A stretch of DNA of 64,000 bases, taken from contig NC_053039.3 in assembly GCF_002575655.3 (NCBI RefSeq), positions 222,103,622-222,167,621 on the forward strand, read 5' to 3'. The translations under genes and the position numbers were made by a program. Origin of the DNA: Aegilops tauschii subsp. strangulata. Taxonomy: Eukaryota; Streptophyta; Magnoliopsida; Poales; Poaceae. Shown here piece after piece: positions 9,936 to 21,146 of this stretch. The notes under the pieces are model-generated. The model searched no databases and was not told the DNA's origin. It worked only from the letters and a program-made list of their open reading frames with translations. Numbering within the stretch: the stretch's first letter is position 1; each line of letters begins with the position of its first letter.

Positions 9936-10184
9936 AATGTAGGAAAATTATGAAGGGGGTCTCTCCAACAGTGTTCCTGGGCTCGCACCTAACATCACGG
10001 TGGTCGAACTTGGAGTCATTCATCTGGTACACGTGGCATCTCAGATCTGGACACAAGGTGACGCGACCTCTCACTTCCTCTGCCATTTGAAGTGGCGCGC
10101 CGGTGGAGGGCTAGCATACTCCAATATTAGGTTGGCTCTATGTGATGTGGCAACTTCATATACTAACCGGATGCTGGCTATACT
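9936..10184. repeat. 249 bp direct duplicate, copy 2
   Basis: Near-identical partner of 5730-5978. In this copy the right edge continues into ACTACGGTACTCACACTCC rather than into a Stowaway-like end, which fixes the right boundary of the shared segment at GCTATACT. Confidence 0.85.
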
Positions 10185-10405
10185 ACTACGGTACTCACAC
10201 TCCAAGAAGTGACTCGAAAACCATTCATAAATTGAGTCTATGACATGCATTCGCAACTGAAATGTACCATTCATTAAATGCAACAAGTCATCAACACACA
10301 ACGACAACGAGGATACATGTTGGATTATAGATTATTTCCAACAAAACATTCTAGCAAATACTAAAGTTTTCATCACACAACAAATAACAAGCAATGAAAT
10401 GAACT

Positions 10406-11803
10406 TCAACTCAACCAATCCTCAGCGTTGGAAACGCTTGCTTTGAACCATAGGTGCTCTGGGAAGGGCCAACTATTGTCAATATCGAGAGCAACGCAGG
10501 ACTGATCATCCAGGCTGAAGCGGCATATATCAGGACCAGGGTAGGGAACCACCGAAATGTCCGAGGTATAGATACAGTTGCTTCTCATAAATGGTAGTAA
10601 CGTTGTGTCAACAGCAGCTGGATCGCCTTTCACCATCATTGGATAGTTTGGTCCAAGGAAGAGCGAGTTTGTTCCAAGACTATCAATACTGAACCAGGGA
10701 GAAGGTGTTTGCGCTAGCACACTAGTATCCGTCCTGAATACCATGCAACGGGTGTTGGAATAGGTCAGGAGAGGGCGACCATGGGAGACAACACCTGCTT
10801 CCTCAGTAGTAACAGTCTAAGTGCACTGTATACAGACAAGAAGAGGTGATCCATCGGAATTAGTTGCCAGGCGCCACTGAGTATATAAGTTCTGCTCCTC
10901 CTCATGCTCGTGATCATCACCATCGTCATCTCCCCCTTGCTTATAAATTTTTTCAAGTATAGGTGGTGGAATGTTCACAGGACCTTGGAAACACAAGAAT
11001 AAGGTTAATTAGTAAAGGGAAACTTGCTAACCCGCATCCATGTGGATGAAACAATTATAATTATGGTGGAAGACAAATGTACCGAAACTACGAGGATTCC
11101 ATGCAAAAACAGTGCCTTGAGTGGTGGCAGCAAACACAAGATCCTCGTATTCAATTGCATCACAGTACACATCCGTGTATAGAAACTGATTTTTGAGCAA
11201 TATCCATCCAGTCGAACCACGAAGGACGGCAACAAGCTTGTCGAAGATAGCAACAACTTGATAGTTCTTGTAATTCCTAGAGCGGTTGGGAACTCGACAA
11301 ATTGCTATCTTCAGTAGACAACAGTCACCATGATCGTATTTGAACGTACGTAGATCATCTGTGTGCTCAACCTCAGGGCACTCGGAGATTTTTGGAAGTG
11401 GAATCCGCTGACGAGTGTACACATTCACAAGTTCCCACTCGAAATTGTACCCAATATAAACAACCCAATCTCCATTTGTGCCAGCCCAGGACTTACCCTT
11501 AAGCGATGGCATCTTGACATCACACGTATCACTATCAAGCGGCATCAACTTGCACAAGGCGAGGCCTCCGTCGTCCGCGCCCATGCGAACAGGCTTATAG
11601 CAAAGAAGATAAGGGAGATCAAACTGCTCCTGGACCCTTGGGTTCCTTGTAATGATGTTATTAGTTGAGTCGAGAATGGGCTTGAACGAACCTGCCATGC
11701 TAGCCGAGGTGATGACGTCGCACCGATCAATGAGTTCCCCCACCACGTCATCTTTCAGATCGAGGCAAGAATAACGGGGTCGTTTCCGGCTTGTTCCCTC
11801 CAT
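10406..11803 (-). pseudogene. DUF295 (F-box-associated) gene with one in-frame stop
   Basis: Two minus-strand exons, 11803-11032 and 10983-10406, are joined across a 49 bp intron (GT donor, CCAAG acceptor). The joined frame is 450 codons and stays in phase. The N-terminus (MEGTSRKRPRYSCLDLKDDV) has a weak F-box-like helix. The C-terminal part has the DUF295 signature: SLGTNSLFLGPNYPMMV, then RSNCIYTSDISVVPYP and CRFSLDDQS. DUF295 proteins are usually about 350-450 residues, so length fits. A single TAG at 10817-10819 is codon 313, inside the DUF295 domain; no plausible extra intron removes it. Everything else is intact, so the disruption is recent or the locus makes a truncated protein. DUF295 F-box proteins are presumed substrate adaptors of SCF ubiquitin ligases. 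A start further upstream in frame (12025) lacks support. Confidence 0.75.
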
Positions 11804-12455
11804 GGAGAAGATGATCGAACAACGGCAGAAGGAAGGGTGAAGGCAAATGGAGGAGGGAGGAAGAGCGTGCGACAGCAGTTCCAAATTGAGAGGGAAAGGC
11901 GAAGAGTCAGTGGACTGTTGCCAGTTTGCCACGGTACACGAAGAGGCGCCCCGGCCTACACGTCCTTTCGGAAATTGTACAAAAGGACTCGCCGTCGTCT
12001 CACTGACATGTTGGAACGGGACCACATGTCAACGAAACATCGTGTGTAATTTCTCATGCAAAATGCGATCTGGCCGCGTTGGCCCGAGGTGCCGCATTAT
12101 TTCTCGACTTTATTTTTTTAATGGCGTGCCATTCAGTTTTGAAGCACGACTAACTGGTACTATTTGCAGAGAAAATATAAACTACTCTACCACTACTCCA
12201 CCTCTAGTACTAGTAGTATAAAAAAGATATATAGGCTGGAGCTTCAGAGCTTTCTTGCTAAGGGTTGCCCACTTGCTTCTCACACTATCACCCTCTCTCC
12301 AGATCTAAAAAAGACGGCCTCTCTCTCCCTCCTCACCGGTGGTCACAGATCCGCCGGGGAAGAAAAGGACGTGCAGTGTTGACGCACTCGTCGTCGGCGA
12401 GCGAGGTCACGCACTGACGACAAGGCCGTCCTCTCAGACCTAGCGCCCGCGCGGG
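11804..12455. promoter_or_regulatory. putative divergent promoter region; TATA at 12217-12225
   Basis: Between the minus-strand DUF295 start (11803) and a plus-strand exon candidate (12456). A TATAAAAAA stretch at 12217-12225 lies about 240 bp before the plus-strand ATG and is followed by CT-rich leader-like sequence (CTATCACCCTCTCTCC). I see no clear TATA for the DUF295 side. Confidence 0.4.
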
Positions 12456-12538
12456 ATGGCCTCCGTCCCCAAGCTCGCTGTCGTAGTGCGTGTGGAGGAC
12501 GATGACCACGAGCAAAGCCACTTCCCGCCGACCCTCAG
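12456..12538 (+). CDS. candidate first exon of an unidentified gene
   Basis: ATG in a good context (GCGGGATGGCC) opens a frame reading MASVPKLAVVVRVEDDDHEQ and then about eight more residues, reaching CTCAG with a GTATGC donor. An upstream TATA box and pyrimidine-rich leader support it. I could not find a following exon that continues in phase: the best acceptor, AACAG at about 14485, meets a stop within five codons. It may be the remains of a gene or the start of a noncoding transcript. Confidence 0.25.
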
Positions 12539-12699
12539 GTATGCTACCTCTTTTCGAACCATACCCTTGTTCTATTGCCCCATCTGCCATGTCGCTGCAT
12601 GTGGATCTTTTTCCACTCCACCATCTTTCCAATTTGCTATCCTCTGCTCTGCTGGTCACGCAGACGAAAACCTTAATTTGCACTATTAAAGGAAACCCT

Positions 12700-15440
12700 A
12701 CTTCATGCAGACTAATCCATGTCTGGGTTGAATAAGGAAAGGAAGGGAGATTGTATTGTCCAAGAGAGTAGGCATCGAACCCGCATCTAGGTTGAGAAGG
12801 GGAAAATCAGTAGCTAAGGAACGAGTCTCGTGTCTCTTGGTTGAAGAAGGGTAGAAAGGCATGACAACGCAATAGAGAATGACCAGGTCGATCGGTTTGT
12901 TGTCATCACATAGGAAAAAGGTGGCTAAACATAACAAAAATGGGACGTAATCCACATATGCTGCCTGGATATTTGTTGCTTTGGGCAACCATACCTCCCT
13001 CACCACTCTATGCGTCCGTGGAGGTACATCATACTGGTGCGCCCACTGTTCGAATGGGCCTCACATGCTCTTAGTCTAACTTTTTTGCTGTTAGTATAAC
13101 GCCAGCAGTCAAGTCAAGCAATGCTACTGCTAAAGTGATGCCACATTTAACTAATGCCGCACTCAGTCTAATGCCACCAATAAATTTAAGCAATGCCATT
13201 TAATGTCACTGGATTATTTCAGGGTTAGCTGTTGATTGTGGATGTATTAAAGATTTTTCAACTAAGGCATTCTAATGATGTTGCACAGCCAGTATACCAA
13301 CGATGAAACTTGTTACTACCTTCAGATTTTTGCACTGTTAATGCTTATAGGTTACATACCTCACTTTCATGAGATAAGTTAATTTTTTTGTACAGTGTCA
13401 CCAAAATGCCAAGGCGCTGATGTCATTTTATTTTGGTTAAACTACACAAAAATTTATGAAGACAAGAGGAAAGGTTAAGAGTGGGCACCTCCTCCTCCGG
13501 CTGTTCTCTTGATTCGTTCGATCAAGTTTTTATGTTTGATCGATTATCAAGATTGGGATAGCAATTTTTAAGGTCCCCCCGAGTTCGAAATGATATTTAC
13601 CTTGGAGGTACATGGTTTGCAATTTTTTTATACTGTCATTAGTTAATAATGCTAGTTACCTTCAGACTTTTGTATTTGGTTTAATGCTCATGCACAGCTA
13701 GTATACCAATGCTGAAACGTGTTACCTTTACATTTTGTATTGTTAATTCTTATAGAAATCTTCCAATGCTAGAGTTTATTGAAATTTGTTCAGTAAAACC
13801 ATTGTGCTGTACCCTGTAATAAAATAACTACTCTACTGTTGCACTAGCCACTGGATTAGTGTATATTTGTAGTATTCGAAATTTCGAATGGTGTTGCATT
13901 AGCGTATGGACATAAATAAAGGGTGGCAAGCTTTCCCATATGTGTGCTCAAGAAAACTACTACCTGTTTTCCTAAATACTAGTAGACGTTTGGGTACTTT
14001 AAACTGAACCGCAAAAACCTCTTATATTAAGGAACAGAGGGTGTAGAGTTCACTCAAATTATCCCGGTAAATCTAGTCACACCTTTGTTAAAATTAATGT
14101 TCATTATGTTATCGGAGGAGGTCTGTAAGTTTGTCTCTAATGCCTGTTGACTACATACCTGACATCATGATGTAATGTTAAGTCATTTCCTTTTGTACAG
14201 TGTCACTGAATTGTCAAGGCGGTGATGGCATTTTATTTTAGTTGAACTGCACAAAATATGCTTAAAAGAAGAGGAAAGGTCAGGAATCGATCATTCTTTC
14301 AGAAAGAACTATATATGCCTTTCTGACATCATCCTCTGTTGCCTTATTTATTCCTTCAAAAAGGTGGTTAGAAACAGTCTTGCTACCTTTTCCCATTAAG
14401 AAATTGGAATGCTTATATTTGTGAGTCTATGCTTCAACTAGTGCCACTTTTATAGTAATCACACTTTCAATATCTATGCAAACAGGGATGCTCGAGTTTA
14501 GTGGAACTGCACAAAAAGTCCAACTGGTTCAACATTAGGAGCATGTTTTCTCCCAAACCTTTATATCCAATTGGTGGCACTATGAGCTGTTCATTAAGAA
14601 GGTACATGGTTTGCTACTATCTTGCTACTCTTTTTGTACTATCATTAGATAGTAATACTAGTGGTTTGCATGTGAATTTATTGGCAGGGTGGACCTACAT
14701 TGGAGGTGCAGGACATGATTCAATGACTGGATGCTCAATTTCGGTTGTATCAATTTCACCTCTTCCATCACTGCGAACATGGATATCCTTGGTCTGATGA
14801 AGAATAGGCGCTATATTTCTGCTCTGAACAAGCAAATCAATTCAGTATGAAATTGTCCAGGGCAAACATGACTGTATCAAATTGTCCAGTGCAAAACATG
14901 ACAGATCTAAGCAGAAGAGACATGTTTAAACCGAAAATACAAGGTGGGGTATATGTTTACTAGCTGCTTGATATTTGTGCAGACAGAGATGTCTACCCGT
15001 TGCTATTTAGCAAACACACAAAGTGACCGCAATTTTGGTTGAACTGCACAAGAGAATAGTATAGTCACTGCATGCAGTGCCATTTGAAAATAGACACAGA
15101 AAGATTGGATAGTCACTTCATGGACTGCAGAAAAGTAGTACTGTACTATTTATTGGCCAACACTAGGTGCTTCATTGCTTTGGTCTGATTATACAATGGG
15201 CATCATTTTGCCTAAGTTAAAGATTGTATTCCGAAAATAGTCTCGCTGTGTGATCAAGAGAAGACCAAATCATATTGCAGTGGATGTTCCTCCATCATGT
15301 GTGGTTCATTCCCATGGTTCCAACTGTTGGTGAAACTACTTACGTTTGCAAGAGGAATTGTAGACTTCACAAACAAATTTGTCATTCAGTCTGTACTGAA
15401 TGTTGGCCAAGAGAAGCATCCATGTTAGTAGGAAGAACAT
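12700..15440. other. intergenic sequence with an old internal duplication
   Basis: No supported gene. Two related segments of about 200 bp lie near 13260-13460 and 14090-14290. They share GTGTCAC, AAGGC(G)..TGATG(T/G)CATTTTATTTT, a G(A)ACT(A/G)CACAAAA block and GAGGAAAGGT. A degraded Stowaway end (CTTATATTAAGGAACAGAGG) lies near 14021-14045. Short open frames here have no recognisable motifs. Confidence 0.45.
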
Positions 15441-15452
15441 ATGTTTTTTCTA

Positions 15453-15624
15453 GATCTTTGCTTTTGGAGCTACATATTTGTATATGATCTGTGAATCATT
15501 GAGATGCATTAACATGTTGATCTTATGTATGGGAATCGTACTAGTTGGTTTTAGTTGTGGCTGATCTTTGCTTTTGGAGCTACATATTTGTATATGATCT
15601 GTGAATCATTGAGATGCATTAACA
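15453..15624. repeat. 62 bp direct repeat, two copies, period 110 bp
   Basis: GATCTTTGCTTTTGGAGCTA and the following 42 bases occur at 15453-15514 and again without visible difference at 15563-15624, separated by 48 bp. Exact identity suggests a very recent duplication, or constraint. Confidence 0.9.
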
Positions 15625-15639
15625 GTTCCTTATATCTGT

Positions 15640-16331
15640 TCGCTCGGTGTTTACAAGTTACCGATCGATCACTAGCTAGCCTACTAATGCGCTCCTGGCT
15701 GTTTTAGTTGCGACGCAAGATCCGAAGTGGCAGTTTTGAATAGAAATGCCTACCTCTGAAGAAACTGACAAGCTGCTCTGAAGAAAATGCCATGCGAATC
15801 TGAAGAAACTGCTAGTAAAAATGTTCACAAATGCCTTATCTCCCAGCTAAAGTTCATCAATTAATGTCCTCGGCTGCGACTCGTTGCATGCTGCTCCGCG
15901 TACTGGCTGCGAGCGATTTTGAGTGCCTGCATGCAGCCAGCCGTAATTAAGGCAGCTAACTGATGCGAAAAAAGATGCGCTTTAATTGTTGCGGGCCTTT
16001 TAAATCCGTGGAATCATTATTGACAAGGAGGGAGATGATTCGAGTGCACTCGTTTGACCGTAAGGCCGGCGTGCGACCCAGCACGGACGGGACGGGACGG
16101 GACGACACAGCCAGAATTTCAGTTTCTCTAGTTTTCCACGGCAAGCTGGCGTGCTAAGCCATGCCTGCTTCATTATGCATTGAATTCCGATGACCGTCGC
16201 GCTACCTTCCGCTTATAAGTATCGTTTCTTGGCCTTCTATGGTGGCACCATGACCCAACTCGCCCTATCCTCATAAGCCCCCATCGGCCAGACGTTGCTC
16301 GCCACTTATCCTCGCTCTCGCCACGTCCGCC
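15640..16331. other. intergenic; upstream region of the 16332 ORF
   Basis: No gene seen up to about 16200. A TATAAGTA motif near 16214 precedes the ORF at 16332 by about 118 bp and is followed by a CT-rich leader, so this may be a promoter. Confidence 0.35.
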
Positions 16332-16850
16332 ATGCCCCCGCCCGTCCGCGATAGGCGTGGCCGGAGGCGGTCACCGCCGGAACTAGTGTTCGGTTTTTCA
16401 CCCGAAGGCAGACAGAGGGAGGAGGCATTCTATCGGTCTTTAGATGGCAATGCGGAGATCGAGGACTTGTTGGAGCGCGACCACCTGGCGGAGGAGCAGG
16501 AGTTGTTGGAGCGCGACCGCTTAGCGGATGAGCAGCGTATCGCCGATTTGCGCCGCTAGCGGGACATGGAGCAGCAGCGCACCGACGCTCTGAGTCGCGA
16601 GCAGAGCGCCCGCACGTGGGCCGACTACGTGGAGGCCGGCGCCTGGCAAATAGCCCTGGAGGCTGTCGGGCACACACGCGTTCGCGACGCCGATTTTTAC
16701 TACCAGCTCGTCAAGTGGGTTTCCCGCTTAGAAGCCGAAGCTTCGGTGGACCACGCGGGCATGGAAAGGGCCAACGTGCGCGAGCAACACGCCCTATCGC
16801 ACCTCTGGCAAGTCCGAGGCGAGGCGGAGGACGCTGGTGCCGGCGTTTAG
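16332..16850 (+). pseudogene. coiled-coil ORF with one in-frame stop
   Basis: The frame from MPPPVRDRRGRRRSPPELVF runs to DAGAGV over 172 sense codons, interrupted once by TAG at 16557-16559 between ADLRR and RDMEQQ. A heptad-like repeat (LLERDHLAEEQ, then LLERDRLADEQ) near residues 46-70 predicts a coiled coil. The second half (WADYVEAGAWQIALEAVG) looks globular and helical. GC-rich codon use is the same on both sides of the stop, so this reads as one recently broken gene. I know of no function. Similar small ORFs are carried inside PIF/Harbinger-like elements of grasses, including the two at 45 and 62 kb in this window, but no terminal repeats were found here. Confidence 0.5.
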
Positions 16851-17394
16851 CGTGTACCGCAGATGGCGGCCGGCATCGTCTAGTTAGCTAAGAGTAAGTT
16901 AGTACTTGTACGCTACTAGAGTATTAGTGGAAGTAGATAGTTAACTTGGCTATGATGGTTGTCAACGTGGAAGTTCAGTACTCTATATGTGGATCAGACC
17001 TGTTACTTTGCTCTGAATGTTGAACTTTCCGTTTGAACATATGGAATGGGTTGTTATTTTTTAAATGGGTTGTATTTGTCCTCCACGGGTTTAGAGGCTG
17101 ACTTGTGGGCCTACCAAGTTGACGCGTACACAACCAGGAGATGATTGTACGTGGAGAGGATGACAGCAGGGACCCGCCAAGGTCATGGCAGTACGCAAGC
17201 AAAGTGCCTCCTTATTTCAATCCAAAAAAATGGCTCCTCGTAATGGATTTCTGACATCTGGGTCCCATGCCATTGTCAACGTAGTCAATAAACGAGAGAG
17301 TTGCACAACGAGCGGCTAACATTAGGGACCCAACAGCTCGCCCAGTTATTTTTGTTTTGGGTTAATTTGATAAATTCCACTCCAAATCTGGTGT

Positions 17395-17605
17395 TTCTAA
17401 GAAATGCCATTGCAATTTCCAAACTTTGAAAAATGCCATTTCATGCCATCCCCAGTGGCATTTTTCGAAGTCTGGAGTGGCGTTTTTCAAAGTTTGCAAA
17501 TTGCAGTGGCGTTTTCCAAAGTTTGCAAAAATTGCAATGGCATTTTTCAAAGTTTGGAAATTGCAGTGGCATTTTGATGAATCGCCATATTTGTTGTGGC
17601 ATTTA
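17395..17605. repeat. degenerate short tandem and inverted repeat
   Basis: A unit close to TGGC(A/G)TTTTTCAAAGTTTG(C/G)AAATTGCAG recurs about five times in sense after 17455. The left edge has the inverted version (ATTTCCAAACTTTGAAAAATGCCA). RNA from either strand could fold into a hairpin. Open frames across it are only translations of the repeat. Confidence 0.8.
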
Positions 17606-18239
17606 TCTAATTTGTTTTTGAGACGGAAGCAGGGTGTCAACTGGGCTGTGCGGGGCACTCTGGCATGTCTAGACAGCCTTCTCTTTTATGTTTACCACAG
17701 ACCAGCCCAGTAGTTTTTTTTTCTTTCTGAAAATGGCTAGCCCAGTTTTTTTGTGATTTGCCAAGTAAGTCGCTTTGTCAGGCCTATTGGGCTGCCAATC
17801 TTTCAAGACGAGGAGAGCTTCATTCGGCTGGACGAGAAAATGGCCTATCAGTAATGAGAAATGGGTTGTACATTTTTAAAACACATCAAACCGGCAATTA
17901 CTTTCAAATTTCTTTTTTTCATTTCAAGATTTTAAATTGCATTAATTTTTATGCGTGGACAATTTGTTGGATTTTATATTGATATACATTTATTTTTAAA
18001 ATCAGTTTGAATATGACTCGAAATTTCGGGATTAAAAACAGTTCGGACCGCACCGAAATAAGCAACATTTCGTATAATTTTTTAACCGTGGCCACAATAT
18101 GGGCTGTACTGCTAACAAAAAGAATATGGGCTCCAAAAAAACCTTCAGAATTAGCAAATGGGCTGTAAATTATTAGAAATAATGGCAGATGGGTTGTATG
18201 CTATTTTCCACAGATTTGAGGCTTTCCTAAAAAAAGGTT

Positions 18240-19620
18240 GACGCACAAGCAGTGACTATTGGATGTCCATCCAACGGCCATCGTGCTTCTTCAATCTCTG
18301 CTCTTCCTGCTCGAGCCGCTCAAACAAGCGCCGGCGGGACTGCCTGCTCCCTCCTCCCCGCGGCCGGCTGTGCTGCCACGCAGGCTTCACCGCCCCACCG
18401 TACTCCCATCGCTGGCCTAGCCATCCCTCTACTCACCCACACCTGTTGTTATTCTCCGGCGACGGCAGACGAACCGGTAAACCCTCGTATAGTCGTACTC
18501 CCCTCCACGTGGGAAACAACTGCCGAGTCTTCCCTGCCTCTGTGTCGTTCCCTTCCTAGGCCTCGCCATTGCCCACCACCCTGGTGCTCCCGGCGTGGCC
18601 TGGTCAACGTGGTCAACGACCGACATGCATCTGAAGTGGACTGTACGTGGAGAGGCTGACACCTGGGTCCACGGCCGCACGCAAGGAAATGCCTCCTTAT
18701 TACGCGCAAAATAATGATTCCTCCACCTGACATCTGGGACCCACCGAAAGGGCCTCTGTATTTCGCGAAAAAAACGTTACCGCCGCTGACAGCTCGGACC
18801 CACCAGCTATATCTTCGCACGCAAGGAAGTGCGTCCTTATTACGCACAAAAAATGAATACTCCCCCTGCTAGCTGGGACCCAGTATAGTGGCAGGCTGAC
18901 TTGTGGGCCTACTAAGTTGACGGGGATGGAGGGCTTTGTCAACTTAGTCAATATGCACGATTCTAGCTCCAGTGACCGTATGATGTCCATCCAACGGCCG
19001 TAGTGCTTCTTCAACCTCTGGTCTTGTTGCTCTAGCCGCCCAAAGCAGCGCCGGTCGTGCCGCATGCTCCTGCCTCCCGTGGCCGGCTGTGCTGCCGCAG
19101 AGAACTCACCGCCCCCTACTACTCCCACCGCTGGCCAGGCCCTGCGGCGACGGCAGCCTCACACTGCAGTCGAACCAGTGAACCCTCGTACTCCTCTCCG
19201 CGCGGGCATCCACTGCCGCGTCTTCCCCGGCTCCGCGTCATCCCCTTCCTAGGCCACGCCGTCGTCCACCGCCCTGGTGCTCCCGGCGCGGCGTGGTCAA
19301 CGTGGTCAAGGAACGGCTTCCATCGGACGTGGACTATACATGGAGAGGCTGACAGCTGGGTCCACAGCCGCAGCAAGGAAGTGCCTCCATATTACACGGA
19401 AAATAATTATTCCTCCACCTGACAGCGGGGACCCACCGGACGGGCCACCGTATTTCGCGAAAAAACATTTTCCCCTGACTGCGGGGACCCACCAGCTACA
19501 TCTTCGCACGCAAGGAAGTGCGTCCGGGCAAAAAAAAAACGATTCGCCCCCCTGACTGCTGGGACCCACCAGCTACATCTTCGCAGGCAAGGAAGTGCCT
19601 GACAGTCGGGACCCACCTGG
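18240..19620. repeat. about 700 bp tandem duplication inside the CACTA element
   Basis: The order GATGTCCATCCAACGGCC, TGCTTCTTCAA(T/C)CTCTG, a GCCGGCTGTGCTGCC block, CTTCCTAGGCC, CGTGGTCAACG(T)GGTCAA and then the GGACCCACC blocks appears first at about 18260-18840 and again at about 18975-19500. ORFs over this stretch are shifted versions of each other and carry no protein motif. Confidence 0.75.
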
Positions 19621-19904
19621 TCGAAGCATACGTAGCATTGTCATTCTGGTCGCGAACGTGTACGTACATACTGGTCGATGTAGAGGCGTGCACGTGTCGT
19701 AGTACAGGCGCGCGCGTAGCATGTACACGTACGTACAGCGGCCAGTGTGCAAGAAAGAAAATACGGCCACGTACGTACATACGGGCAGGGTCTCGAACGC
19801 CTACTCGCGCATACGTACGGCCAGGGCTCGTGTACATGGCTGGGTCAGAACGGAGAAACATCATCGTCGTCGTGTTCATGGGGAGCCAACCGGCTGGGTC
19901 AGAA

Positions 19905-20680
19905 CGAAATGCGTCGTCGTGTTCATCGGGAGGGCTTGGACGGAACAGCCGATAGAAACGAGGCCTGGCGTACCGCAGAACGGAGGAAACGGCCTTGTGT
20001 TCGACCAGCCACGTTTGAAACGGGATGCTGTTCATCGGGAGGGGTCTGGCGTACCGCAAAACGGAGGAAACGGACCTCCTATGGTCGAAACGGGGGTCCT
20101 GTTGATCGGGAGGGGTGTGGCGTACCGCAAAACGGAGGAAACGGACTTGTGTTGGAGCGCTACGGTCGAAACGGGGGTCCTGTTCATCGGGAGGGGTGTG
20201 GCGTACCGCAAAACGAGACTCCACGGGACACTGTTCATCTCCACCGTTGACCCCTCCAGCCTCCACGGGCTATTGTTCATCCACCGTCGACCTCCTCCAG
20301 CCTCCACCTGCGACTGTTCATCCACGGGCTCCTGTTCATCCAGCCTCCACCACGCGCTACTCCACCGGCTACTGTTCAACCAGCCCTCTCCACGGGATCC
20401 TGTTCAACCACCCCTCCATGGGCTACTGTTCATCCAGCCCTCCACCATCTACTGTTCATCCTGCCCTCCACGGGGTGGTCCTGTTCATCCTGCCCTCCAT
20501 GGGGGTCCTGTTCATCCAGCCCCAACCGGCTCGATCGATCGGGGTCCTGTTCATCCAGAGGCAACACCACGGGGTCCTGTTCATCCACCCCCATCGGGAA
20601 CTGTTCATCCAACCCCCCCCCCCCCAGCAACACTCACTGTTCATCCAGAGGCAGCATCGATCGGCTTCAGTTAGCAGCAG
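19905..20680. repeat. CACTA subterminal arrays (GTTCATC units)
   Basis: First come four units of roughly 70-110 bp holding GGCGTACCGCA(A/G)AACGGAGG and a GTTCATCGGGAGGG block (about 19919, 20028, 20100, 20183). After about 20240 follows a denser array of short units with CTGTTCATCCA and CCTCCA(C/T), roughly fifteen copies to 20650, including a C tract near 20613-20623. Subterminal arrays of this sort bind transposase in CACTA elements. The long open frames here (to 317 codons) are by-products of the repeat. Confidence 0.85.
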
Positions 20681-21146
20681 TAGCGAAGGAATCGCTCGAT
20701 TCAGTTAACAGCCATCGATCGATCGCTCGGGTTCAGTAACGCGTAGCCTGCATCAGGTTCAGTTAGAGCCCAACGCCTCGCTCGGGTTTAGTTAGAGCCA
20801 ACGCCTCGCACACATGCGCGTACGTGTACGAGAGAAACGCGCATCGCTCGGCCCCCGACCTCCCACCGTAACCGGGAACTCCCCGAAATTTTCCTCGCCC
20901 TCGCTTCTACCACGGTTTTTTCCATCATGGACGGCCCAAAGAATGTCATGCAGCTGCGTCTCCTGCCCGCCCAGGACGAAAAGCCCATTTTCTGTCATGA
21001 TTTTTTGTCATAGAAGTAGGAGCCCACCACATCTATGATGATACTGGGTTTTGTCACAATTATCGTCATAGAAGTGTCATATGTATGACAGAAAAAAATT
21101 CGTTCAGCCCAAAATGTCACGGATGTGTCTTTTTTTTGTAGTGCGT

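Larger units (their letters stand above)
17040..21143. mobile_element. non-autonomous CACTA (En/Spm) element, left end uncertain
   Basis: The right end is clear: TTTTTTTGTAGTG at 21131-21143, the inverse of the CACTACAAAAA terminus, preceded by subterminal blocks familiar from Triticeae CACTA elements (TTTTGTCACAATTATCGTCA, ATAGAAGTGTCATATGTATG). Inward lie repeat-rich, GC-rich blocks (GACAGC(T/G)GGGACCCACC, CGCAAGGAAGTGCCTCC) that recur at about 17180, 18670, 18820, 19380, 19500 and 19590. The GGCTGACTTGTGGGCCTAC block appears at both 17096 and 18894. No transposase frame is present. I could not find a CACTA left terminus, so the left limit is the first recurrence of these blocks. Confidence 0.75.

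Noticed and set aside
12456..14797. Joining the candidate exon at 12456 to sequence near 14485
   Set aside because: The best acceptor leads to a stop within five codons in the required phase, so no gene model was built.
19496..20708. Long proline- and histidine-rich ORFs on both strands (up to 317 codons)
   Set aside because: They are produced by the CACTA subterminal repeat units and contain no conserved motif.
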